A stretch of 64,000 nt of DNA from Akkermansia muciniphila (GTDB lineage Bacteria; Verrucomicrobiota; Verrucomicrobiia; Verrucomicrobiales; Akkermansiaceae). The translations under genes and the position numbers were made by a program. Shown here in pieces: positions 44,945 to 51,829 of this stretch. The first letter of the stretch is position 1; each line of letters opens with the position of its first letter. The stretch spans positions 87,192 through 151,191 of the forward strand of contig CAMDCV010000004.1 in NCBI GenBank assembly GCA_945890645.1, written 5' to 3'. Below the pieces are notes generated by a model, which saw only the letters and a list, made by a program, of their open reading frames with translations, ran no database searches and was not told the origin of the DNA.

Positions 44945-45565
44945 TTATCGCTTCTGTAATTCTTCTTTCGGCACTGTGCGGCGCTGGAATTCCGGCAACT
45001 GCATATCCTTCGGCAGGCTGATGAACAAACTGCGCAGGTCCTGCACTGTAACCCCTGCACCATCAATGAATGTCCATTGCAGCTTTTCTTTGTCCGCAAT
45101 AGCCACTTGGAAGCCTTTGCTCTCGATGATGATGACTTCTTGCTGTTGCATCACACGGTAGCGAATTTCAGTCGGCACCAATAATAACCACTTGGTGTTG
45201 ATCAAAGTCTCCACTTCTTTGCCATCGATGATTTCCACTTTTTTCCCAGGATACACTTCATACACACGCGGAAAGCCATGAGTCTTGAATGAAACCATGC
45301 TGGTGCCCTGCTTCATCATTTCCGCAAGAGCCTGATCAAATTGTTTTTCCAACGCCTGTTCGCTGCCCAATCGTTTGCTTAGACGATCTTTCCACTGCGG
45401 ATACATTCGCTCTAACGAAACTTTTAATTTACCCAGCACTACTTGCCGCCCGAGGTCATTGACCGCCGTAATGGCGGAGTTGACCACTTCGAGGGGCGCG
45501 GTCGTTTGAGCGCGCGCGCCGAGCGTCAATACCAACATGGTTATCACAGCACAAATCGTTCGCAT
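44945..45565 (-). CDS. Exported protein of unknown function
   Basis: 206 residues from the ATG at 45565, which gives a signal peptide (MRTICAVITMLVLTLGARAQ). Mature part: an amphipathic N-terminal half with charged Lys/Glu helices (LKVSLERMYPQWKDRLSKRL), then beta-rich segments (KWLLLVPTEIRYRVMQQQEVIIIESKGFQ, LQWTFIDGAGVTVQDL). No recognised domain. Ends 15 bp before the SET gene on the same strand and is probably co-transcribed with it. Confidence 0.65.
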   Translation of the reverse strand: MRTICAVITMLVLTLGARAQTTAPLEVVNSAITAVNDLGRQVVLGKLKVSLERMYPQWKDRLSKRLGSEQALEKQFDQALAEMMKQGTSMVSFKTHGFPRVYEVYPGKKVEIIDGKEVETLINTKWLLLVPTEIRYRVMQQQEVIIIESKGFQVAIADKEKLQWTFIDGAGVTVQDLRSLFISLPKDMQLPEFQRRTVPKEELQKR

Positions 45566-45679
45566 GCGATATCTATGACGCTCGTCTTGCATGGCGTCAA
45601 GTACAGGGCTTAGAAACACAAGAAAAAACAGGTAAATGGCCATCGTGACGAATTAGCATTTCAAAAAAAGAAATTCCTA

Positions 45680-45862
45680 CTAGGCCACGTCGATCAGTCT
45701 TTGTGCCCGCTCAATGACGACAGCAAGCATTCCTTCACACAATGTGTAGATCGGCATGTATTGCTTGGTCGGCAATTCCAAATCAAGCTTCACAACCCCA
45801 GAATGCGGCAAGGGAGAAGTTGTGTTGCTCAAGTAACTTACTAAGTCGGGAAAAGAATTCAT
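45680..45862 (-). CDS. Small ORF, doubtful
   Basis: 60 residues from the ATG at 45862 (MNSFPDLVSYLSNTTSPLPH...). No signal, membrane segment or recognised motif, and it ends 114 bp before the next gene. Kept only because the stretch between neighbouring genes is otherwise empty. It may be spurious. Confidence 0.25.
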   Translation of the reverse strand: MNSFPDLVSYLSNTTSPLPHSGVVKLDLELPTKQYMPIYTLCEGMLAVVIERAQRLIDVA

Positions 45863-45894
45863 CGCGCTTGTCATCACAAGCTTATTTTGCTGTC

Positions 45895-46773
45895 ATGAAC
45901 TCGATGAATATACACCTTCGTTTGATTGCTGGATTGTGCATATTGAGTCTCCTTTGCCAATGCGGCACGGGCGGCGGCGGAAGTGTGGGCGCGTCAATCG
46001 GCGGCAGAACGGAAATTGTGAACGTGTCCGCCTACGATCCTAAAGAAAAGCAACGGGCCGGTCGTGGCTATTCGGAACATGATGTAACGGCGCTGCGCGA
46101 CAATGGCGCTGCCGGCCTGATTGCACGGGCCGGAAAGGGGGGCGTGCTCGATGAAAAATGCTACGATTTCCTGCGCTCCTCTGATCAAGCGGGCCTGTTG
46201 GTGGGCGTGTATTATCGCACGACTCAAGACGTCAGCGTTCTGTCCCAGGCCGATCAATTTGTCAACCGTGCGCAGTCGCTCGCGAATAGCCGCGACTGGT
46301 CGCAAGAGCGATTGCTGCTCTGCGCTGATTTCGATGCCAATTCCTCCACCACGCAGATGATTCAGTTCCTGGATCGTGTCAAGCAACGCACAGGCGTGGA
46401 ATGCGTGGTTTATCTGGAAAATAGTGAGCATCTGCGCGTGACGCTGCACAATTCCAGCGAAAGTGTAAAAAACCGCCTGCGTCGTTGTCCGTATTGGGTC
46501 GCGCTCTACTCGCACGATGGCGGCGCCTGCAAAGCCTTTCCTGCACCTGGCACTGCGACAGGACTCACGCAACAGTATAACGTCTGGCGTAGTTGGTCGA
46601 TCTGGCAATACGGCGGTGTTCTGTGGGAAAACCGTCGATCGAGCCCGAAAGTCTACAAAGGGTTCAGTCCCTTTTTGGGCAATCTCGATCGTCCCGTTGA
46701 GCGCAATATCTTCCGTGGTAGTCGCGGGCAACTCAAAGAACTCTGGAACCGCCACGGCATTCCCCTGCGTTGA
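45895..46773 (+). CDS. GH25 muramidase-like exported protein
   Basis: 292 residues from the ATG at 45895. The N-terminal signal (IHLRLIAGLCILSLLCQCGTGG) ends in a Cys-Gly that could be a lipobox, followed by a Gly-rich linker. The rest follows the GH25 lysozyme fold pattern: a strand NVSAYDPK, GYSEHDVTALRDNGAAGLIARAG, YDFLRSSDQAGLLVGVYYR, LLLCADFDAN and WSIWQYGG. The usual central DxE is D-F-D here, so activity is uncertain. Predicted to act on, or bind, peptidoglycan at the envelope. Confidence 0.65.
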   Translation: MNSMNIHLRLIAGLCILSLLCQCGTGGGGSVGASIGGRTEIVNVSAYDPKEKQRAGRGYSEHDVTALRDNGAAGLIARAGKGGVLDEKCYDFLRSSDQAGLLVGVYYRTTQDVSVLSQADQFVNRAQSLANSRDWSQERLLLCADFDANSSTTQMIQFLDRVKQRTGVECVVYLENSEHLRVTLHNSSESVKNRLRRCPYWVALYSHDGGACKAFPAPGTATGLTQQYNVWRSWSIWQYGGVLWENRRSSPKVYKGFSPFLGNLDRPVERNIFRGSRGQLKELWNRHGIPLR

Positions 46774-46776
46774 GTG

Positions 46777-47217
46777 ATGAGAAAAACCCCTTTAAACATT
46801 GAAGAGTTATCCTCTATCGTTGTGGATTGCTCTTACAAAATCCATGTCGAAATAGGCCCTGGTTTGTTAGAATCGGTGTATGAAATAGTGCTGGCTAAAC
46901 TGTTGGAAGATCGAGGTCTGAAGGTGCAGCGGCAGTTTCCTATTTCTATCCACTTGATGGGAATGCATTTTGAGGAGGGATTTCGTGCTGACTTGATTGT
47001 AGAACAATCTCTTCTTGTGGAGATCAAATCTTTACAGGCACTGTCAATGGTTCATTCAAAGCAGGTGCTCACCTATTTACGTTTGTTGAAATTACCTCTT
47101 GGCTTGCTGATTAATTTTAGTGCTTCAACTTTCAAAGAAGGTTGCAAGCGCATCGTTAACGATCACAAAGACCTTAACTCATCGCGCTTACGGGTGAATC
47201 AAAAACCCGAGGAATAA
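46777..47217 (+). CDS. GxxExxY protein
   Basis: 146 residues from the ATG at 46777, three bases after the stop of the GH25-like gene; a GTG at 46774 is possible. Family hallmark GLLESVYEIVL (G29, E32, Y35). A later FRADLIVEQSLLVEIKS strand pair resembles a PD-(D/E)xK nuclease core. GxxExxY proteins are common as solitary genes and as inserts in 23S rRNA genes; their function is unknown. A large inverted repeat lies just downstream. Confidence 0.85.
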   Translation: MRKTPLNIEELSSIVVDCSYKIHVEIGPGLLESVYEIVLAKLLEDRGLKVQRQFPISIHLMGMHFEEGFRADLIVEQSLLVEIKSLQALSMVHSKQVLTYLRLLKLPLGLLINFSASTFKEGCKRIVNDHKDLNSSRLRVNQKPEE

Positions 47218-47256
47218 ACTTATTCATTATTTCCTCTTCGGTCATTTGATTTTTAT

Positions 47257-47352
47257 TTCACGCGAAGGCGCGAAGGCGCGAAGGAAAGGCAAATGAGTAT
47301 TTTGTAAATGCAGTAAGATAACAGAATCAATAACTTCGCGGCTTCGCGTGAA
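47257..47352. repeat. Long inverted repeat downstream of the GxxExxY gene
   Basis: Left arm 47257-47275 (TTCACGCGAAGGCGCGAAG) and right arm 47334-47352 pair over 19 bases with one mismatch, with a 58-base loop. The left arm continues as a short tandem GCGCGAAG repeat. With no T-run after either arm it is not a typical terminator. It looks like a dispersed palindromic element. Confidence 0.7.
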
Positions 47353-47423
47353 GATTTATACAATTGGCTCGTAGCTCTCATAATCGCTTTGACCTTTTAG
47401 CGGAATGAGGCAGGATTTCTTTC

Positions 47424-48524
47424 ATGCACGACGCTCGCATAGACCAACTCGCCCGCCAACTGATTCGTTATTCTACATCGCTCAAAAAAGGCGAAAAAGT
47501 CCTGTTGGATCTTTATGAAGTGCCTGACAGCATTGGCGTGGCGCTAATCCGCGAAGCACGTGCTATCGGCGCAATCCCGGTCCTTCGTTTGCATTCGAAT
47601 CGGCTTTCCCGCGAAATGATGAACGGTGCCACGGAAGATCAATACTCACTCATCGCCAAGCATCTGCTCCACGAAATGAAGGACATGGATGCCTACATTG
47701 CGGTGCGTGGTTCGCACAACATTGCGGAGACAAGCGACGTGCCTGCCGCGCGCATGAAGTTGGTGATGGGCAAGACGCGTGGTGTGATCGATCACCGCGT
47801 CAAGAAAACCAAGTGGTGTGTGCTGCGTTGGCCGACGCCCTCGATGGCACAACAAGCGGGCATGAGCACGGAAGCGTTTGAAGACTTTTACTTCCGCGTT
47901 TGCTTGCTCGATTATAAAGCGTTGTTGCCTGCGATGAATGCATTGAAAAAGTTGATGGATCAAACCGACCAAGTTCACATCAAAGGCCCTGGCACGGATC
48001 TGCGCTTTTCGATCAAAGACATCGCCGCGATCCCGTGCGGCGGCACATGCAATATTCCCGATGGCGAAGTTTTCACCGCGCCGGTGAAAGATTCCGTGGA
48101 AGGTGTCATCAGCTACAACGCGCCGACGATTTATCAGGGCATTCCCTTTGATGGCATTCGTCTGACTTTTGAAAAAGGGAAAATCGTCAAGGCCGAAGCC
48201 GGTGCGAAAACCAAGGAGCTCAATCACATCCTCGACTCCGATCCCGGCGCGCGCTACATCGGCGAATTTGCGTTAGGGTTTCACCCGCACATCCGTCATG
48301 CGATGCGCGATATTTTGTTCGACGAAAAAATCGCCGGATCATTTCATTTCACACCCGGTCAAGCCTATGAAGAGGCGGACAATGGCAACCGCTCACAAGT
48401 GCATTGGGACATGGTCAGCATCCAGCGCAAGGACATGGGCGGCGGCGAGATTTACTTCGACGGCAAGCTCATTCGCAAAGACGGCATCTTCCTTCCGAAG
48501 GCATTGCAGAAATTGAATGGCTGA
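47424..48524 (+). CDS. M29-family (aminopeptidase T/PepS-like) metallopeptidase
   Basis: 366 residues, cytoplasmic. Family blocks: an N-terminal [83 protein letters not shown]; and [17 protein letters not shown]. These carry the Glu/His/Asp residues that bind the two-metal centre in M29 enzymes. Predicted to remove N-terminal residues from short peptides. It sits on its own transcript after the GxxExxY element and ends at a hairpin shared with the convergent aminotransferase gene. Confidence 0.88.
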   Translation: MHDARIDQLARQLIRYSTSLKKGEKVLLDLYEVPDSIGVALIREARAIGAIPVLRLHSNRLSREMMNGATEDQYSLIAKHLLHEMKDMDAYIAVRGSHNIAETSDVPAARMKLVMGKTRGVIDHRVKKTKWCVLRWPTPSMAQQAGMSTEAFEDFYFRVCLLDYKALLPAMNALKKLMDQTDQVHIKGPGTDLRFSIKDIAAIPCGGTCNIPDGEVFTAPVKDSVEGVISYNAPTIYQGIPFDGIRLTFEKGKIVKAEAGAKTKELNHILDSDPGARYIGEFALGFHPHIRHAMRDILFDEKIAGSFHFTPGQAYEEADNGNRSQVHWDMVSIQRKDMGGGEIYFDGKLIRKDGIFLPKALQKLNG

Positions 48525-48528
48525 AAAC

Positions 48529-48559
48529 AAAAAAGGCAGGGAACGCAATCCCTGCCTTT
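48529..48559. terminator. Bidirectional terminator between convergent genes
   Basis: GGCAGGGA (48535-48542) and TCCCTGCC (48549-48556) form an 8-bp perfect stem with a 6-base loop. A T-run follows on the plus strand and a run of A precedes it, giving a T-run on the minus strand. It serves both the aminopeptidase and the aminotransferase gene. Confidence 0.8.
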
Positions 48560-48578
48560 GGTTTGAAGTCTGTGGCGA

Positions 48579-49745
48579 TCAATGCTCGCGACAGAAGGCC
48601 TCGAAGCGGTCTAAGCCTTCGGCGAGCACGTCGAGGGTGGTGCAATAGCTGAGACGGATGCCGTCATCGTAGCCGAAGGCCACACCAGGAACGGCGGCTA
48701 CTTTGTAACGGGAAAGCAATTTGTCGCACAGGTTCATCGATTTGATGCCGAGCTTGCCGGTGTAAACGAAGAAGTAAAACGCTCCCTGTGGTTCGACGAC
48801 GCGGATGTTCGGAATCTGACGCAGACGACCGAGCATGAACTGACGACGTACGTCATATTCGCCGACCATGTCGCTGACGAAAGTTTGATCTCCCGTCAAG
48901 GCGGCGAGGGCGCCGTATTGCGCAAACGAACAAGCATTCGATACTGTGTGGTTCTGGATTTTCTCAATCGCTTCCGCCAGAGGGCGTGGGGCAGCGGTGT
49001 AGCCAAGGCGCCAGCCAGTCATCGAGTAACCCTTCGAGAAGCCATTGACTGTGATGGTGATGTTGTAGAGCTCGTCGCTCAGCGATGCGATGGAAACGTG
49101 TTGCGCGTCGCCATAGACGAGCTTTTCGTAGATCTCATCGGAGAGGATCACGATGTCTTCCGATAAAGCGATTTCGCCAAGTGCGAGCAACTCTTCTTTG
49201 GTGTAAATCGCTCCGGTAGGGTTGCCAGGAGAGTTGATGATCACCATTTTGGTGCGGGGAGTCATCGCGTCTTCGAATTGCTCGGCGGTCATTTTCCAAC
49301 CAGTCGCTTCCGAAGTTTCTACGACTACGGGGACGCCACCAGCGAGCAATACCATTTCCGGATAGCTAACCCAATACGGGGAAGGAATGATGACTTCGTC
49401 GCCTTCTTCTACCATCGCGAGGATGGCCATGTAGCAGGCCATTTTAGCGCCACCAGTAACGCAGATGTCTTTGGCATCGTAGGTGAGGTTGTTGTCGGCT
49501 TTGAGTTTTGCCACGAGTGCGTCGCGCAGTTCAGGAATACCAGCGGCGGCGGTGTATTTGGTGAAACCGGCCATCAGTGCGGCGGCACCGGCTTGTTTGA
49601 CATGCTCGGGAGTGTCCATGTCCGGTTCGCCACCGGCGAGTCCGTAGACTTCTTCGCCGCGAGCCTTCATGGCCTTGGCTTGATTGGTGATCGAGAGCGT
49701 GAGTGAGGGAGAAACTTTGTTGATGCGTGATGAGATGCTTTCCAT
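48579..49745 (-). CDS. aspC: Class I PLP-dependent aspartate aminotransferase
   Basis: 388 residues. Fold-type I aminotransferase: GLAGGEPDMDTPEHV, VTGGAKMACYMA, SPYWVSYPEM, INSPGNPTGAIY, LSDEIYEKLVY (Asp203, Tyr206), then GFSKGYSMTGWRLGY with the PLP Lys238 and phosphate-binding Arg246. RLSYCTT near the end holds the substrate-carboxylate Arg. It converts oxaloacetate and glutamate to aspartate or a related amino acid; exact specificity (aspartate versus aromatic or other) is not fixed by sequence. Normal length. Confidence 0.9.
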   Translation of the reverse strand: MESISSRINKVSPSLTLSITNQAKAMKARGEEVYGLAGGEPDMDTPEHVKQAGAAALMAGFTKYTAAAGIPELRDALVAKLKADNNLTYDAKDICVTGGAKMACYMAILAMVEEGDEVIIPSPYWVSYPEMVLLAGGVPVVVETSEATGWKMTAEQFEDAMTPRTKMVIINSPGNPTGAIYTKEELLALGEIALSEDIVILSDEIYEKLVYGDAQHVSIASLSDELYNITITVNGFSKGYSMTGWRLGYTAAPRPLAEAIEKIQNHTVSNACSFAQYGALAALTGDQTFVSDMVGEYDVRRQFMLGRLRQIPNIRVVEPQGAFYFFVYTGKLGIKSMNLCDKLLSRYKVAAVPGVAFGYDDGIRLSYCTTLDVLAEGLDRFEAFCREH

Positions 49746-49905
49746 GGCGGCGCGGGTTCGTGTTCTGGGCTCCTCAGACGGGCCACGATACTGTAAGAAC
49801 GCGCGTCGCCTGCGGTGCGAGGCACCTTTTGCCCATTCCCTTCCGGCAAGGCAAGCCCAATGCGCTATGGGAGCACTTTTTTTACGTCACATGTGAATAT
49901 TGGCA

Positions 49906-50286
49906 TCATTCATCCGACGAGATTTCCGCTGATTGTAAGGTTTTCCTCCACAGTTCACGGTGAAACCCCGTGAGGGCGATGTGGGCTTTCTCATCGAGGA
50001 GAAAGGGGCGTTTGCAGAGGTTACCATTTTGCTGGATGAGCTCGAAGAGGGCGTCGTCGCTGAGCGTGGCTATGGTGTCCTTTAGTCCCATGGTGCGGTA
50101 TTCGGCGCCAGCGGTATTGAGGAGTTTCTTTCGATCCCCGCCGAGCAAGCGCAACGCCACTGAGAGTTCAGCGGGCGTAGGTGGGGTGTCGCGGATCTCC
50201 TTTTGTTCTACGACGATGCCGTTTTCCTCAAGCCATTGCAGAGCCGAGCGGCAGGTCGAGCATTTACGATAGCCGTAGTATTTCAT
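49906..50286 (-). CDS. ArsC/Spx/MgsR-family thioredoxin-fold protein
   Basis: 126 residues from the ATG at 50286; the longer frame adds 35 residues without support and overlaps the MFS gene. It starts MKYYGYRKCSTCRSALQWLEE with a CxxC pair (C9, C12), followed by EIRDTPPTPAEL, LLNTAGAEYRTMGLKD, and NLCKRPFLLD with the conserved Arg-Pro. This is the arsenate reductase (YffB)/Spx fold. Redox reductase or regulator cannot be told apart from sequence alone. Confidence 0.85.
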   Translation of the reverse strand: MKYYGYRKCSTCRSALQWLEENGIVVEQKEIRDTPPTPAELSVALRLLGGDRKKLLNTAGAEYRTMGLKDTIATLSDDALFELIQQNGNLCKRPFLLDEKAHIALTGFHRELWRKTLQSAEISSDE

Positions 50287-50306
50287 CAAGACGGCGGTTG
50301 AAGAAA

Positions 50307-51704
50307 TCAGTCCTGCGGCAGTGGCTTGCCCTTGGTTTCCGGAAGGAAAGGAAGTACGGCTACTCCTAGCAGGAAGATTAAGCACATCCAAGAGGCGGCA
50401 TCGCGGAAGGCGTCAATTCTCGCTAGGACCACGTCGGCGCCGGTCTTGCTCGCTTCCTCTGCTGCTTTTATGGCCATATTGGCGGAGAGAGCGCCAAGGG
50501 TAAGTGGGCCTGCAGCTGCAAAATAACGACCAACATTGTAGCAGAAGGACACGCCTGTGGAACGCAGGCTGGTGGGAAATAGTTCGGCGAGGTAGATCGA
50601 GAAGCCCGCGAAGACGGAAAGTTGGAAAAAGCCCATCAAGGGAGCCATCCACAGCACATCGGTGGTCGTGTTGAGTTTTTGGAATACGAATACTGTTACG
50701 ATGGCGGCGCAGGTGAAGAAAATGGCAAAGGCTAGCCGACGTCCATAATTCACTGCCACTCGAGTGAATGCGAGCATCCCAAGGAAGGCACCGACATTGA
50801 AGCAGAGCAAATTGATCGACATCCATTTTTGTTTGCCGGAGGCGACTTCCGCGGCACTTCCCCCGGAAACTTTGAGATTGTTAGCGATAATGTCGCCGAC
50901 CATGTCCGTGGAAAAAACGCCGATCCCCCAAAGGCCGATCACACCAGCGCAAGAGAGAACCATGCCGAGTAGGGCGTGCTTTCTCCAAGTAGGATTAGAA
51001 AACAAATCTTTGTAGGAACCTGCTTTGCGGCCCTCCGCAGCTGCTTTATCGCGAGCTTTGACCCAAGCTTCCGGTTCCTTGACGCGCATTTGAATGGTCG
51101 CGGTTAACAAAGCGGGCAGTGCGCCGATACAGAATAGCCATTTCCAGTGACCTGGACCAGCTTGCATGGCCCATACACCAAGTCCGATGAAACCTGCCAG
51201 CACGTTGCCGACGGCGGAGAATGATTGAAGAACACCAAGTGCGCGGGGACGAGCTTCGTGTGATAGGGTATCTGAGACCAGCGCCACGGCTAAGCCGAAG
51301 ACCCCACCCACGCCGAGACCGGTCAAAAAGCGATAGATGCCGAAATCAATTAAGCCTGTGGAGAGAGCGGAAAGGCCAGTGGCCACTGAATACAGCATCA
51401 CGGTGATGCCGAGCATTTTTGCACGCCCGTAGCGGTCACCCAGCGATCCGAAAATCATGCCGCCTGTAGCCCAACCTAAAACGAAAACTGAAGTCATGTA
51501 ACCCGCCATTTTTTTCACCAAGGCTGGGTCATCAGGGCCAATTAGTTGGTTGAGGGCGGGCGTGCGCGCAAGATTGAAGAGTTGCTGGTCTAGGCAATCG
51601 AACATCCATGCCATTGTTGCCACTGCGAAAACTAGCTTTTGATAGCCATTCAGTGCGCTCCACCAATTGCCTTTATTCTCGGTTGTCGTCATGACCGCAT
51701 TCAT
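50307..51704 (-). CDS. MFS transporter
   Basis: From the ATG at 51704 (MNAVMTTTENKGNWW) the product has 465 residues and about 12 hydrophobic segments. MFS signatures: MFDCLDQQLFNLA in TM1, GSLGDRYGRAKMLG after TM2, YRFLTGLGVGGVFGLAVAL in TM4, LAELFPTSLRSTGVSF and a C-terminal PFLPETKGKPLPQD. The Asp in TM1 and the sugar/aromatic-acid-like motifs suggest a proton-coupled organic-anion or metabolite porter. Substrate unknown. Lies 20 bp from the ArsC-like gene. Confidence 0.88.
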   Translation of the reverse strand: MNAVMTTTENKGNWWSALNGYQKLVFAVATMAWMFDCLDQQLFNLARTPALNQLIGPDDPALVKKMAGYMTSVFVLGWATGGMIFGSLGDRYGRAKMLGITVMLYSVATGLSALSTGLIDFGIYRFLTGLGVGGVFGLAVALVSDTLSHEARPRALGVLQSFSAVGNVLAGFIGLGVWAMQAGPGHWKWLFCIGALPALLTATIQMRVKEPEAWVKARDKAAAEGRKAGSYKDLFSNPTWRKHALLGMVLSCAGVIGLWGIGVFSTDMVGDIIANNLKVSGGSAAEVASGKQKWMSINLLCFNVGAFLGMLAFTRVAVNYGRRLAFAIFFTCAAIVTVFVFQKLNTTTDVLWMAPLMGFFQLSVFAGFSIYLAELFPTSLRSTGVSFCYNVGRYFAAAGPLTLGALSANMAIKAAEEASKTGADVVLARIDAFRDAASWMCLIFLLGVAVLPFLPETKGKPLPQD

Positions 51705-51773
51705 GCCGTAACACTTCCTATCTGACAACAAAAAAAGCCCCTCAGGGAAAGAAAGCGGGTCGTCATTTTCTAA

Positions 51774-51805
51774 CAAAAAAAACGGGTGGACTTTCGTCCA
51801 CCCGT
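51774..51805 (-). terminator. Rho-independent terminator of the pilus-like operon
   Basis: Read on the minus strand, a perfect 9-bp stem (ACGGGTGGA/TCCACCCGT, 51782-51790 with 51797-51805) and a 6-base loop are followed by a T-run of eight at 51775-51782. It comes 24 bases after the secretin stop codon. Confidence 0.85.
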
Positions 51806-51829
51806 TTGTCGAAGCGTTTCGCTTGTGTA

